A stretch of DNA of 64,000 nt from Pseudarthrobacter equi (GCF_900105535.1 NZ_LT629779.1:4216001-4280000); one strand, 5' to 3'; shown: positions 14,623 through 26,136, numbered from the stretch's first letter. Translations and numbers: made by a program. Notes: generated by a model not told the origin, from the sequence alone.

Positions 14623-15243
14623 CTACTCCGCGATCTTGGCCAGGGTTTCCTGTTCGGCCGCGATGGTGGTGTTGTCACCGTGGCCGGTGCGCACCACCGT
14701 GTCGGCCGGCAGGGTCAGCAGCCGTTCGCGGATGGAGGTGAGGATGGTGGGGTAGTCGCTGTACGAGCGGCCGGTGGCACCCGGTCCGCCGTTGAACAGG
14801 GTGTCCCCCGTGAACACGGTGCCTTCGCTCGCCAGGTAGAAGCAGGTGGATCCCGGCGAGTGGCCCGGCGTGTGGATGGCCTTGAGCACGGCGCCGCCCA
14901 CTTCGAACTCGTCGCCGTCCCCGTGGTACTGGTCCGGGGCGGCGTCCGGGTATTCCTGTTCCCAGAGGACCAGGTCCTCCCGGTTCAGGATGATCGGTGC
15001 ACCCACGGCTTCGGCCACCTCGCGGGCAGCGCTGATGTGGTCGTTGTGCGCGTGCGTGAGGATGATGGCCTTGACCGTGCGGCCCTTGACCTGGTTGATG
15101 ATGGCCGCGGCGTCATGCGGGGAATCGATGATCACGCATTCGGTGCCGTTGCCCACGATCCAGACGTTGTTGTCCACGTCCCAAGTGCCGCCGTCGAGCG
15201 AAAAAGTGCCCGAGGTGACCAGGTTCTCGATGGTGACGCTCAT
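14623..15243 (-). CDS. Metallo-beta-lactamase-fold hydrolase, likely S-formylmycothiol branch
   Basis: A 206-residue protein of the metallo-beta-lactamase fold with the metal-binding motif HAHNDH (HxHxDH, about 65-70), a later His in HTPGHSPG, and GDTLF. In mycobacteria and other actinobacteria a hydrolase of this type sits beside the mycothiol-dependent formaldehyde dehydrogenase. The same pairing here, with an ATGA overlap between the two genes, suggests that it hydrolyses the S-formylmycothiol product to formate and mycothiol. The pairing is seen; the reaction is inferred from context. Confidence 0.8.
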   Translation of the reverse strand: MSVTIENLVTSGTFSLDGGTWDVDNNVWIVGNGTECVIIDSPHDAAAIINQVKGRTVKAIILTHAHNDHISAAREVAEAVGAPIILNREDLVLWEQEYPDAAPDQYHGDGDEFEVGGAVLKAIHTPGHSPGSTCFYLASEGTVFTGDTLFNGGPGATGRSYSDYPTILTSIRERLLTLPADTVVRTGHGDNTTIAAEQETLAKIAE

Positions 15244-16358
15244 GCGGAGGCACCCGCGGTTCCGGTACCGGCCTGGATTTCGACGACCGAGCGCAGGACC
15301 TTGCCCTCGTGCATCTTGCCGAAGGCCTCCTCCACCTGGTCGATGGTGATCCGCTCGGAGACGAAGGCGTCCAGGTCCAGGTTGCCCTGCTTGTAGTGGG
15401 ACACGAGCATGGGGAAGTCCCGGGACGGCAGGCAGTCGCCGTACCAGGAGGACTTCAGCGACCCGCCGCGGCCAAAGACGTCCAGCAGCGGCAGTTCCAG
15501 CTGCATCTCCGGCGTCGGAACGCCCACCAGGACCACGCGGCCGGCGAGGTCGCGGGCGTAGAAGGCCTGCTTGAAGGTTTCAGGACGGCCGACGGCGTCA
15601 ATCACCACGTCCGCGCCGTTGCCTCCGGTGAGGGCCTGGATGGCCTCCACGGCGTCCTGCTGCTTGGAGTTGACGCCGTGGGTGGCGCCGAGGTTCTTGG
15701 CCATGTCGATCTTGTTGTCATCGATGTCCACGGCGATGATCGTGGTTGCGCCGGCGAGCTTCGCCCCGGCGATCGCCGCGATGCCCACGCCGCCGCAGCC
15801 GATCACGGCCACGGATTCGCCGCGCTTGACCTCACCGGTGTTGATGGCGGCGCCAATGCCGGCCATCACGCCGCAGCCCAGCAGGCCCACAGCGGCAGCA
15901 TCAGCCTCGGGATCCACCTTGGTGCACTGCCCGGCGGCAACGAGGGTCTTTTCAGCGAACGCCCCGATGCCCAGCGCGGGAGACAGCTCGGTGCCGTCCT
16001 CAAGGGTCATCTTCTGGGTGGCGTTGGCGGTGTTGAAGCAGTACTGGGGCTGGCCCTTGGCGCAGGCGCGGCACTGGCCGCACACCGCACGCCAGTTCAG
16101 GATCACACGGTCACCCGGCGCCACCTCGGTGACGCCCTCGCCCACGGCGTTGACCACGCCGGTGGCCTCGTGGCCCAGCAGGTAGGGGAAGTCATCGCCA
16201 ATACCGCCCTGCTTGTAGTGCAGGTCGGTGTGGCAGACGCCGCAGGTCAGGATGTCCACCAACGCCTCGCCCGGGCCCGGATCCGGCACCAGGATGGTCT
16301 CCAGCGACACCGGAGCGTTCTTCTCACGGGCAATGACAGCTTGAACTTTGTGAACCAT
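15240..16358 (-). CDS. S-(hydroxymethyl)mycothiol dehydrogenase
   Basis: A 372-residue zinc-dependent medium-chain alcohol dehydrogenase that oxidises the formaldehyde-mycothiol adduct with NAD, the actinobacterial equivalent of glutathione-dependent formaldehyde dehydrogenase. Visible features are the catalytic zinc ligands in TCGVCHTD and GHEATG, the structural zinc cysteines in [15 protein letters not shown], and the Rossmann motif GCGGVG. I chose ATG 16358, giving the normal N-terminus [12 protein letters not shown]; the open frame runs further upstream without homology. It is co-translated with the hydrolase downstream. The role fits neighbours that release formaldehyde when methyl groups escape folate capture. 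Confidence 0.93.
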   Translation of the reverse strand: MVHKVQAVIAREKNAPVSLETILVPDPGPGEALVDILTCGVCHTDLHYKQGGIGDDFPYLLGHEATGVVNAVGEGVTEVAPGDRVILNWRAVCGQCRACAKGQPQYCFNTANATQKMTLEDGTELSPALGIGAFAEKTLVAAGQCTKVDPEADAAAVGLLGCGVMAGIGAAINTGEVKRGESVAVIGCGGVGIAAIAGAKLAGATTIIAVDIDDNKIDMAKNLGATHGVNSKQQDAVEAIQALTGGNGADVVIDAVGRPETFKQAFYARDLAGRVVLVGVPTPEMQLELPLLDVFGRGGSLKSSWYGDCLPSRDFPMLVSHYKQGNLDLDAFVSERITIDQVEEAFGKMHEGKVLRSVVEIQAGTGTAGASA

Positions 16359-16377
16359 GGTTCTGTGTTCCTTTCCT

Positions 16378-16393
16378 GGATCCGGCCGGATCC
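16378..16393. promoter_or_regulatory. Perfect 16-bp palindrome in the mycothiol dehydrogenase leader
   Basis: GGATCCGGCCGGATCC is a perfect palindrome 20 nt upstream of the start codon. It could be an operator or an RNA hairpin. No homologous copy was noticed elsewhere in the window. Confidence 0.35.
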
Positions 16394-16516
16394 GGTGAGT
16401 CGGCACCAGCTGCCAATCTAGCCGACACGGCAGGGTGGCTGCCCGCCGGCGACTTGGTCGGCACGCGCCGCATGTATTGCGCATTACACAACACGGCGCA
16501 CATAGTGCTACTAGAG

Positions 16517-16558
16517 AATATGACAGCGGCCACAGTTGGTGTCAATAGATATATCAGT
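16517..16558 (-). promoter_or_regulatory. Promoter plus operator-like motif of the mycothiol dehydrogenase operon
   Basis: On the minus strand TTGACA (16545-16540) is followed after 17 nt by CATATT (16522-16517), a good primary-sigma promoter. Directly upstream, abutting the -35 box, is AGATATATCAGT (16547-16558, plus-strand reading), the motif also seen upstream of purU and moeA. The -35 region also follows the TTGACA-N5-TGTG pattern of 7601 and 9389. Confidence 0.6.
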
Positions 16559-16677
16559 CATATCGCTGGGCGGACAGTGCCGGCCCTCCCCTTCCCGCGC
16601 GCCGCACGCCGGCGCCGGGCCTCCCGGCTCCGCGGCCGCATTACGCGCACCAAATCTCCGGCAGTAGGCTGGATGGC

Positions 16678-16992
16678 ATGTCTTCGAACCAACCCCCTGC
16701 CGAGCGGCGCGAGGTAACTGTCCGCCGGGCCCCCAAATTCGTACCGTTCCTGGTCCTGGGCGCACTGGTGGGCTTCGCAGCAGCTGCAATCGCGGCATTC
16801 GGGGTGCCCGCGGACGAGGACTTCGATCCGGGCGCCGTTTTCGGCTTCCTGATGATCACGTTCGGCGCCGCCGGAGCCGTCCTCGGTGCGGTCCTGGCGC
16901 TGATCCTGGACCGCCGGAGCGTGCGCAGGCAGCAGCGCGTCGTCGTCGAATCCGTTCCGGACTCAGAACCGGACACCGACCCGCAGCCGTGA
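16678..16992 (+). CDS. Small membrane protein of unknown function
   Basis: A 104-residue protein with two likely transmembrane helices (about 20-41 and 52-76), a short charged N-terminus and an acidic C-terminal tail. I do not recognise a functional domain. It lies upstream of purF on the same strand, about 100 nt away. TAGGCT at 16665-16670 ends 7 nt before the ATG, so the transcript may be leaderless. Confidence 0.7.
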   Translation: MSSNQPPAERREVTVRRAPKFVPFLVLGALVGFAAAAIAAFGVPADEDFDPGAVFGFLMITFGAAGAVLGAVLALILDRRSVRRQQRVVVESVPDSEPDTDPQP

Positions 16993-17096
16993 CCTCCGCC
17001 ACCGGCAGCATGCCCCGGCGTCCGGGCGCGTGACGCTGCCGGGTCACAAAGGGGAGCGGGAAAAAGTCCTACCCCATGTCGTGCGATAATCGATCA

Positions 17097-18767
17097 GTGG
17101 CACGCGGCGATGGAAAACTTTCCCATGATCTTCTTCCCGGCGAAAAAGGCCCGCAGGACGCCTGTGGCGTCTTCGGCGTCTGGGCTCCCGGTGAAGAAGT
17201 AGCAAAACTAACCTATTACGGGCTGTACGCACTGCAGCACCGTGGCCAGGAGTCGGCTGGTATCGCTACCAGTGACGGCAAACGGATCAATGTCTACAAG
17301 GACATGGGGCTGGTGTCCCAGGTCTTTGACGAGACAACCCTGAACACCCTCACCGGGCACCTGGCGGTGGGGCACTGCCGCTACTCCACCACCGGAGCCA
17401 GCCACTGGGCCAACGCCCAGCCCACCCTCGGCGCCACCTCCACCGGCACCGTCGCCCTGGCGCACAACGGCAACCTGACCAACACTGCCGAGCTCAACGC
17501 CATGATCACCGAACGCAACGGCGGCCAGCTCACCGGCGAAATGAAGCAGGGCAACACCTCGGACACCGCCCTGGTCACGGCCCTCCTTGAAGGCGAGCCC
17601 GGCAAGACCCTTGAGGAAACCGCCACCGAACTGCTGCCCAAGATCAAGGGCGGCTTCTGCTTCGTCTTCATGGACGAAGGCACCCTCTACGCAGCCCGCG
17701 ACACCTACGGCATCCGCCCGCTGGTCCTGGGCCGGCTGGAACGCGGCTGGGTAGTGGCGTCCGAGCAGTCCGCACTGGCCACCGTGGGCGCCAGCTTCAT
17801 CCGCGAGATCGAGCCCGGCGAATTCATCGCCATTGACGAAGAAGGCGTGCGGTCCAAGAAGTTCGCTGAGCCCACTCCGGCCGGCTGCGTTTTCGAGTAC
17901 GTGTACCTGGCCCGCCCGGATGCTGCGATTGCCGGCCGTTCCGTCTACGAATCCCGCGTGGAAATGGGCCGCCAGCTGGCCCGCGAAAACACCCACGAAG
18001 CGGACATCGTCATCCCCGTCCCGGAGTCGGGCACCCCCGCCGCGGTGGGTTACGCCGAAGAATCCGGCATTCCGTTCGCACACGGCTTCGTCAAGAACTC
18101 CTATGTGGGCCGCACCTTCATCCAGCCCTCGCAGACGCTGCGCCAGCTGGGTATCCGGCTCAAGCTCAACGCCCTTGAGTCCGTGATCCGCGGCAAGCGC
18201 GTGGTGGTGGTGGACGACTCGATCGTCCGCGGCAACACCCAGCGGGCCATCGTCCGGATGCTGCGGGAAGCCGGCGCCGCCTCCGTGCACGTCAAGATTT
18301 CCTCCCCGCCCGTGCAGTGGCCCTGCTTCTACGGCATCGACTTCGCGTCCCGCGCCGAGCTGATCGCCAACGGCGCCACCATCGAGGAAATCTCCCAGGC
18401 CATCGGGGCCGATTCGCTGGCCTACATTTCCGAAGACGGCATGATCGACGCCACCCGCCAGCCCCGGGAACGCCTCTGCACCGCTTGCTTCACCGGCAAG
18501 TACCCGATTGCGCTGCCGGGTGCCGACAAACTGGGCAAGAACCTCCTGGAACGCACCGACCTTGTTGGCCTGGCGCCGTCGCCGTCCGCCCTGCCGGGCG
18601 AAACCGCAGCCCTCGCCGTTGACTCGGTAGAGGACCCTGCCGAAAAGGCCGGCGCTACCGGTTGCGATCCCGGCCCGGACTCCGAGTTTGAAAACCTGCT
18701 GACCGACGCCGACATGGTGCCAGACGTACACGCCGCCGCAGGCACTGACAAGAAAGAGTCCGTATGA
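17097..18767 (+). CDS. purF: Amidophosphoribosyltransferase
   Basis: PurF makes 5-phosphoribosylamine from PRPP and glutamine, the first committed step of purine synthesis. From the GTG start the protein is 556 residues: a 22-residue propeptide, then the nucleophile C23 (ACGVFG) of the N-terminal glutaminase domain, and a phosphoribosyltransferase domain with the PRPP motif VVVVDDSIVRGNT. Cysteines in GCVFEY, WPCFYG and LCTACF match the 4Fe-4S ligands of the Bacillus-type enzyme. I prefer GTG 17097 because GATAAT (17085-17090) ends 6 nt before it, implying a leaderless transcript; ATG 17076 would place this box inside the gene. The C-terminal 60 residues are a variable acidic tail. It overlaps purM by ATGA. 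Confidence 0.95.
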   Translation: MARGDGKLSHDLLPGEKGPQDACGVFGVWAPGEEVAKLTYYGLYALQHRGQESAGIATSDGKRINVYKDMGLVSQVFDETTLNTLTGHLAVGHCRYSTTGASHWANAQPTLGATSTGTVALAHNGNLTNTAELNAMITERNGGQLTGEMKQGNTSDTALVTALLEGEPGKTLEETATELLPKIKGGFCFVFMDEGTLYAARDTYGIRPLVLGRLERGWVVASEQSALATVGASFIREIEPGEFIAIDEEGVRSKKFAEPTPAGCVFEYVYLARPDAAIAGRSVYESRVEMGRQLARENTHEADIVIPVPESGTPAAVGYAEESGIPFAHGFVKNSYVGRTFIQPSQTLRQLGIRLKLNALESVIRGKRVVVVDDSIVRGNTQRAIVRMLREAGAASVHVKISSPPVQWPCFYGIDFASRAELIANGATIEEISQAIGADSLAYISEDGMIDATRQPRERLCTACFTGKYPIALPGADKLGKNLLERTDLVGLAPSPSALPGETAALAVDSVEDPAEKAGATGCDPGPDSEFENLLTDADMVPDVHAAAGTDKKESV

Positions 18768-19921
18768 CTTCCGCAAACACTGCCGCCGGTTCCGCATCAG
18801 AGAAGGCAGGCATCACGTACGCCTCCGCGGGCGTCGATGTCGAAGCCGGCGACCGTGCCGTCGAGCTCATGAAGGGCGCCATCAAGGCGACCCACAACCC
18901 GTCGGTGATCGGCGGAGTGGGCGGCTTCGCCGGCCTCTATGACGTCTCAAAGCTGCTGACGTACAGGAAGCCGCTGCTGGCCACCTCCACGGACGGTGTG
19001 GGAACGAAGGTTGCCATCGCCCAGGCCATGGACATCCACGACACCATCGGCTTCGACCTCGTTGGCATGGTGGTTGACGACATCGTCGTCGTAGGCGCCG
19101 AGCCGCTCTTCATGACCGACTACATCGCCTGCGGCAAGGTGGTTCCCGAGCGCATTGCCGGCATTGTGCGCGGCATCGCCGCCGCCTGCTCCGTGGCCGG
19201 TACCGCCCTGGTGGGCGGCGAAACCGCAGAACACCCCGGCCTGCTGGGCGAGCATGAATACGACGTGGCCGGTGCTGCCACCGGCGTCGTCGAAGCAGAT
19301 GCCCTCCTCGGACCGGACCGCGTCCGCACGGGCGACGTCGTGATCGGTATGGCCTCCTCCGGCCTGCACTCCAACGGCTACTCGCTGGTCCGCCGCGTGA
19401 TCAACCACGCCGGCTGGGCTCTGGACCGCCAGGTCTCTGAGCTGGGCCGCACCCTGGGTGAAGAACTGCTCGAACCCACCCGCGTCTACGCTGCCGACTG
19501 CCTGGACCTGGCCCGTACCTTCCCGGTCACCGGTTCTGCAGCGGTCCACGGCTTCAGCCACGTGACCGGTGGTGGCCTCGCAGCCAACCTGGCCCGCGTC
19601 CTGCCGCAGGGCCTTGTAGCCACCGTGGACCGCGCCACCTGGGAACTGCCGGCCATCTTCAAGCTCGTTTCCGAACTCGGCAATGTGCCGCTGGCGGACC
19701 TGGAACGCACCCTGAACCTGGGCGTGGGCATGGTGGCCATCGTCTCCCCCGAAGCCGCGGATGCCGCCGTCGCGCGTTTGAACGAACGCGGGCTGCCGTC
19801 CTGGGTGATGGGCACCGTGGCCGCGGACTCGGATTCCATCCTGAAGTCCGGCCCGGACTACGTCCAGGGCGCCAAGGGCGTGGACGGCGGCGCAGTCCGC
19901 ATGGTCAACGCCTACGCGTAG
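18764..19921 (+). CDS. purM: Phosphoribosylformylglycinamidine cyclo-ligase
   Basis: PurM (AIR synthetase) closes the imidazole ring using ATP, the fifth step of purine synthesis. The 385-residue protein shows the family N-terminal GITYASAGVDVEAGD, the TSTDGVGTK segment, and the ATP/substrate regions VGGETAEHPG and SSGLHSNGYSLVR. It is translationally coupled to purF by an ATGA overlap, the usual actinobacterial arrangement. A short Ala/Ser-rich N-terminal extension of about 13 residues precedes the conserved part. A hairpin terminator follows. Confidence 0.96.
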   Translation: MTSANTAAGSASEKAGITYASAGVDVEAGDRAVELMKGAIKATHNPSVIGGVGGFAGLYDVSKLLTYRKPLLATSTDGVGTKVAIAQAMDIHDTIGFDLVGMVVDDIVVVGAEPLFMTDYIACGKVVPERIAGIVRGIAAACSVAGTALVGGETAEHPGLLGEHEYDVAGAATGVVEADALLGPDRVRTGDVVIGMASSGLHSNGYSLVRRVINHAGWALDRQVSELGRTLGEELLEPTRVYAADCLDLARTFPVTGSAAVHGFSHVTGGGLAANLARVLPQGLVATVDRATWELPAIFKLVSELGNVPLADLERTLNLGVGMVAIVSPEAADAAVARLNERGLPSWVMGTVAADSDSILKSGPDYVQGAKGVDGGAVRMVNAYA

Positions 19922-19935
19922 CCAACACTCATCGG

Positions 19936-19964
19936 GTCCCCGCCGGCGCGCTGCCGGCGGGGAC
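19936..19964. terminator. Bidirectional hairpin between purM and the VOC gene
   Basis: GTCCCCGCCGGC pairs perfectly with GCCGGCGGGGAC around a 5-nt loop. It lies between convergent genes and can serve both. Confidence 0.75.
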
Positions 19965-19990
19965 ACGCTGTTTAAGAAGCCAGCCGTAGC

Positions 19991-20755
19991 TTAGCCGGCA
20001 ACCTCGATCAGGCTCAGGACACCGCCCTGCGGGTCGCGGATGGTGGCCGGCCCCTCGCCGGAGCTGTCGTCCGGTGCCACCAGGACCTCGCCGCCCGAGT
20101 CCCTGACGGCCTGCACGGCAGCGCTGAGGTCCGCCACGCCAAAGTAGATCTGCCAGCCGGCCGGTCCCTCGTCCGGTGCCACCCCGGCCACTTCCGTGCC
20201 GTCCACCATCAGCGTGCTGTACGTGCCGCCGTCCTCCTGCGGGTACTCCGTGACGTCATGCCCGAACAGGTGCTGGAAGAATCCGATGGCGGCCTGGGGC
20301 TCCGGGGTAAGCAGCTCGGCCCAGGACAGTGCACCGGGCCCGTTGTACCGTCCTGAGCCACGGTGTGTTCCGGCCTGCCACACTCCGGTGGTCCCGCCGC
20401 CCGGCGGGTCCAGGAAGACCATGACGCCGGTGTCCGCCACCTCTTCGGGGCCGAACTGCACGGCACCGCCGGCGTGCACTGCTTCGCCGGCTATGCTGCG
20501 GGCGTCCTCCGCGGCCAGGTAGACGTTCCACTGGGCAGCCGGACCAGGTGCCTGCATGGGGCTTTGCGGTGCGATGGTGGCCACCACGTCGTTGCCCAGG
20601 AAGGCCATCGCGTAGCTGCGGCCATCGGGAGTTGGGTGGTCCTCGAAACGCCACCCGAACACCGCTGCGTAGAACTTCTTGGCGGCGTCGATGTCCGGCG
20701 TCTGAATGTCAGCCCAGCACGGGGCACCCTGGGGGTAGGTGTTCACAGTTGGCAT
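19991..20755 (-). CDS. VOC (glyoxalase/bleomycin-resistance fold) family protein
   Basis: A 254-residue protein with two tandem vicinal-oxygen-chelate domains (about 8-120 and 130-253), each with the pattern W..L.TPD/E..AA..FY/F..LFG. Such two-domain proteins bind a metal between paired repeats, but the substrate cannot be read from sequence. I start it at ATG 20755 (MPTVNTYPQG), since the upstream frame is proline-rich and non-homologous. On the minus strand TAGCGT (20768-20763) ends 7 nt before the start, a leaderless arrangement. It is a single-gene unit. Confidence 0.85.
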   Translation of the reverse strand: MPTVNTYPQGAPCWADIQTPDIDAAKKFYAAVFGWRFEDHPTPDGRSYAMAFLGNDVVATIAPQSPMQAPGPAAQWNVYLAAEDARSIAGEAVHAGGAVQFGPEEVADTGVMVFLDPPGGGTTGVWQAGTHRGSGRYNGPGALSWAELLTPEPQAAIGFFQHLFGHDVTEYPQEDGGTYSTLMVDGTEVAGVAPDEGPAGWQIYFGVADLSAAVQAVRDSGGEVLVAPDDSSGEGPATIRDPQGGVLSLIEVAG

Positions 20756-20885
20756 GCGACCAACGCTACACGGACGCCTGTGGGAAGCCCCGGCCGCCGT
20801 CCACGCGGCATCCGGTCGGTGCGCCGTGGAGTTGAACGGTAGTCCCGGAGGCGGCAGAGGCGGCAAAGGGCATGACGACGACGGA

Positions 20886-20932
20886 AAGGCCCGTGGGCAC
20901 GCACTGTGAAGAGGCGTGCCCAAACGGGCCTT
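20886..20932. terminator. Strong hairpin terminator after the DUF3073 gene
   Basis: AAGGCCCG plus TGGGCACGC pairs with GCGTGCCCA plus CGGGCCTT, with a 2-nt bulge, giving a stem of about 17 bp ending in TT on both strands. Confidence 0.75.
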
Positions 20933-20986
20933 GTGACCGAGGTCAGCAATAATGGTGCTGCAAAAGAATTCGCTCAGTGGCGGCGA

Positions 20987-21220
20987 CTAGCCGATGCGAC
21001 GGGTGTCTACCTCGTCGTCGTCATCTTCCAAATCATCCGCGTACTTATCCACATAAGCCGAATAGTCCGGTTCCACCGGCTCATTGGCGTAATGGCTCGT
21101 TGCACGACTGCCTGGGCCCGTCAGCTCGCGCTGAAGTGCAGTGTAGTCAGTGTTCGGGGAGTAGTACTTGATGTCCCGAGCCTGCTTGGTAGCTTTTGCC
21201 TTTTGACGGCCGCGCCCCAT
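20987..21220 (-). CDS. DUF3073 family protein
   Basis: A 77-residue protein matching the small actinobacterial DUF3073 family: a basic N-terminus (MGRGRQKAKATKQAR), then the conserved segment YYSPNTDYTALQREL, and a very acidic C-terminus with EDDDDE. The function is unknown. I chose ATG 21220, which has AAGGGGG about 8 nt upstream; a GTG at 21307 in the same frame would add 29 residues without family similarity. Confidence 0.85.
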   Translation of the reverse strand: MGRGRQKAKATKQARDIKYYSPNTDYTALQRELTGPGSRATSHYANEPVEPDYSAYVDKYADDLEDDDDEVDTRRIG

Positions 21221-21556
21221 GGCGTGACCCCCTTTTGTACTTGGACCGGAGGTGGTCACCTTGGCGATCGGTGAGGCCCCGGAATGTTTGGTCAATTTGT
21301 CGTACACCTAGATTACATGCTTTCTGCGGCCCCTGCTTGCCGCCCGATGCGCTCCCGTGGGCGTTTGGGTTACCATTCCCCGGTCCGCCCGCGGGTTTCC
21401 GGGTTTTTTCTTCGGTAGAGTCGCTTCAGGTAGCTGCCAAAACCCTTCGGATAGCGGGTTTTTTCTTCGGTAGAGTCGCTTCAGGTAGCTGCCAAAACCC
21501 TTCGGATAGCGGGTTTTTGCAGTACTGACGCGACGACAACGCAGGAGGATGCAGCC
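21221..21556. other. Intergenic region between divergent genes
   Basis: This 336-bp region includes the DUF3073 leader and the two 55-bp tandem repeats at 21401-21510. No gene is supported, although the repeat is open in two minus-strand frames by chance. Confidence 0.5.
21401..21510. repeat. Two perfect 55-bp tandem repeats
   Basis: Units 21401-21455 and 21456-21510 are identical, and the first 8 bases of a third copy follow. Each begins GGGTTTTTTCTTCGGTAGAG and holds AAAACCC near its end, so AAAACCC-TTCGGATAGC-GGGTTTT can form a small hairpin with a T-run at each unit junction. It lies upstream of the septum-formation-family gene. Confidence 0.9.
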
Positions 21557-22264
21557 GTGAACCCCCAGGACGTCCCGCCGAAACCAGCCTCCCCGCCAAC
21601 GGCCGGCATCCCCAGGGTAGAAGCCGCCCCAGCCCCGGCCTCCGTGACGTGGCCCCCGCAGCATGCCGAACCCGCCCCCTCGGCCTCCGGAGCCTCCGAT
21701 TCCACCCCATCCGGCGCCACCGCACCGAAGCAGGCACCCAAGGCAAAGGCACTGTGGAAGGCGCTCTTCGCCGTCGTGCTCATTGCCGTGGTGGGCGGCC
21801 TCGTGTGGCTGGCCCTGTGGCTTAACTCGGGCGCAGCATCCCCCGAGGCCCAGGGCGGCCAGGCCAGCGTCCTGGAAACCACCCCCACCCCGCGGGCGAC
21901 GCCGCTGCCGCTGCCCAGGGACGGCGTCAAGCCTGCTGACTACGCCGTGGGTGACTGCTTCAAAGACTTTGACCCGGAATCGCTTACCTCGACAGCGGTG
22001 CCCTGCGACACGGGCCATTCCGCGCAACTGGTGGGCGTCTTCCGTTATCCCGCAGATGAGCGCTATCCCGGCGCCGAAACGCTGAAGGCCAAGGCCCTGG
22101 AGATCTGCCAGGCCACCAAGCTGGGTCCTGCCGCCAATAACTTCCAGCTCAACTACCAGCGCAGCTTCCCCAGCAGCACCAGCTGGGACGCCGGGGACCG
22201 CAGGGCGGACTGCTACGTGACGGCCCCGAACGGCAACGTCATCAACGCGAGCGTGCTGCCCTGA
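21557..22264 (+). CDS. Septum formation family protein (membrane anchored)
   Basis: A 235-residue protein: a proline/alanine-rich cytoplasmic N-terminus (1-70), one transmembrane helix (about 72-93), then an extracytoplasmic domain with paired cysteines in VGDCFKDF, VPCDTGH, EICQAT and ADCYVT. This four-Cys pattern is typical of the actinobacterial septum formation (Septum_form) family. The start is GTG 21557 with GGAGG 8 nt upstream. Its precise role is not known from sequence. It is convergent with clpB, with only a 36-nt gap. Confidence 0.75.
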   Translation: MNPQDVPPKPASPPTAGIPRVEAAPAPASVTWPPQHAEPAPSASGASDSTPSGATAPKQAPKAKALWKALFAVVLIAVVGGLVWLALWLNSGAASPEAQGGQASVLETTPTPRATPLPLPRDGVKPADYAVGDCFKDFDPESLTSTAVPCDTGHSAQLVGVFRYPADERYPGAETLKAKALEICQATKLGPAANNFQLNYQRSFPSSTSWDAGDRRADCYVTAPNGNVINASVLP

Positions 22265-22300
22265 CGGTTACCCGCCCGGACAGCACGCTGTGAGGGTCAA

Positions 22301-24943
<2,643 letters not shown>

Positions 24944-24977
24944 AGAGGGCTCCTTTCAGGGGCGGGTTTTTCTTAAG

Positions 24978-24998
24978 GTTGAGTGTACTACGCTCAAC
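24978..24998 (-). promoter_or_regulatory. HAIR-like HspR operator before clpB
   Basis: GTTGAGT-N7-GCTCAAC (plus-strand reading) closely follows the established HAIR consensus CTTGAGT-N7-ACTCAAG, with exactly 7 nt between the arms. The location just upstream of clpB matches known HspR targets in actinobacteria. Confidence 0.8.
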
Positions 24999-25096
24999 TT
25001 TGAAAAACGCAGTCCTTTGGCCCTGTTTTCCCAGAGCGAACCTTCGGCGCTTCACTGCAGAGTCCCCGCCGGGGCCGGTTTCGCGGCGGGACGCGC

Positions 25097-25136
25097 AAAA
25101 ACCGGCGGGCGGCTCCCCCAACAAGCCACCCGCCGG
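25097..25136 (-). terminator. Intrinsic terminator of the protease gene
   Basis: On the minus strand, a stem of 13 bp with one wobble (CCGGCGGGTGGCT with AGCCGCCCGCCGG) is followed by TTTTT (25101-25097). Confidence 0.85.
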
Positions 25137-25216
25137 CCGGCCGGCCCCACGGAACCCCCGGGAACCGGCACCGCCCGCCCCTTACCGGGACGGGCGGAAT
25201 TCGCGAAGACCGGAAC

Positions 25217-25969
25217 TCAGGAGGCGCCCACCCCTGAGACGCTGGTGATCCAGCTGAGGTTGCGGGACACGGATGCATGATCGTTGTAGTACCTGGTGAA
25301 GCTGGACGGGTTGGGGCTGGGCAGGATGCTCGACGTCGACAGGACACCTGCCAGCTTGCCGTTGACAATGAGCGGGCCGCCGGAGTCGCCGCCCAGGGTG
25401 TGCCCGCTTTGGGACTGCGTCCGGACGGAGGGTCCGCCGTAGGTGTCCGTGCCCTGGCCGGCCACGGTGACGTCGGCCGTCTTGAGGTTGTAGGACATGG
25501 TGCCCGCGCCTTCGGTCTGGTCTCCCCAGCCGTACACCTTCGCCGGAGCCCCGATGGCGGGGAACGAGCCGGAGAGTCCCACGTAGGAGCCGTAGTGCGG
25601 GGTGGACAGTTTCAGCAGCAGGACATCGCCGGTGCTGGAGGCGTAGCGGGCGGCCACGGTCTTCACGGTGCCGCCGGCCTCCAGATAAGTGGTCCCCAGC
25701 CGGACGGACTGCAGGGAGGCGGAATTGCAGTGCTTCGCCGTGATCACCCAGCTGGCCGAGATTTGGCTGCCGGTGCATCCCACGTTGGTGCCGGTGGCAT
25801 CGAAGGAGATCTGCGCTGCATAAGGGGCTGCGGAAATGGTGGTGGTGCTGCCGCCCGCAATGTCGGGGCTTGCCGTGTCACCGCCCGGCGCGGGCGCGGC
25901 CTGTGCGGACAGCGGGCCCATCAGCGCTGCAGTCGCGGCAACGGCGGCGAGGATTCTGGCGATTTTCAC
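25217..25969 (-). CDS. Secreted trypsin-like serine protease
   Basis: A 250-residue S1-family protease. A Sec signal peptide occupies about residues 1-25 (cleavage near SAQA-A). The catalytic triad is visible as H80 (ITAKHC), D115 (TGDVLLLKL) and S196 (GGDSGGP). A cysteine pair around the His loop is present (C65 and C81). A short pro-segment precedes the mature start near residue 39 (AGGSTT). It is likely exported and degrades extracellular protein. It is a single-gene unit with its own terminator. Confidence 0.9.
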   Translation of the reverse strand: MKIARILAAVAATAALMGPLSAQAAPAPGGDTASPDIAGGSTTTISAAPYAAQISFDATGTNVGCTGSQISASWVITAKHCNSASLQSVRLGTTYLEAGGTVKTVAARYASSTGDVLLLKLSTPHYGSYVGLSGSFPAIGAPAKVYGWGDQTEGAGTMSYNLKTADVTVAGQGTDTYGGPSVRTQSQSGHTLGGDSGGPLIVNGKLAGVLSTSSILPSPNPSSFTRYYNDHASVSRNLSWITSVSGVGAS

Positions 25970-26136
25970 AGCGGTGGCTCCTTCGCAGGTGACCCCGCAC
26001 CGCTGCCGGTTGAGGCGCGGACGGGGTCAGTTCCGGTTGATGGGTGGAGGCGATGGCCTGCCGCCCATCCGAACGGTACCGGAAGGCTGTGAAGTTTGTC
26101 ACTGATCTTGACAGAATATGTAAATAACTTTGGACA

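Larger units (their letters stand above)
16359..16677. other. Intergenic control region of the mycothiol dehydrogenase operon
   Basis: This 319-bp gap holds no gene. It contains the minus-strand promoter (16517-16545), the operator-like motif (16547-16558), a GTGTTGTGTA box (16485-16494 read on the minus strand), the 16-bp palindrome at 16378-16393, and at 16665-16670 the TAGGCT -10 box of the small plus-strand gene that follows. Confidence 0.6.

Noticed and set aside
21045..21053. Perfect DnaA box TTATCCACA
   Set aside because: It lies within the DUF3073 coding region, and the only other one seen (48362-48370) is isolated; no cluster of boxes, AT-rich unwinding region or dnaA/dnaN gene is present.
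21401..21510. The 55-bp tandem repeat as a CRISPR array or as coding sequence
   Set aside because: There are only two directly abutting copies with no spacers and no cas genes; the open frames through it are a consequence of a repeat unit lacking stops in some frames.
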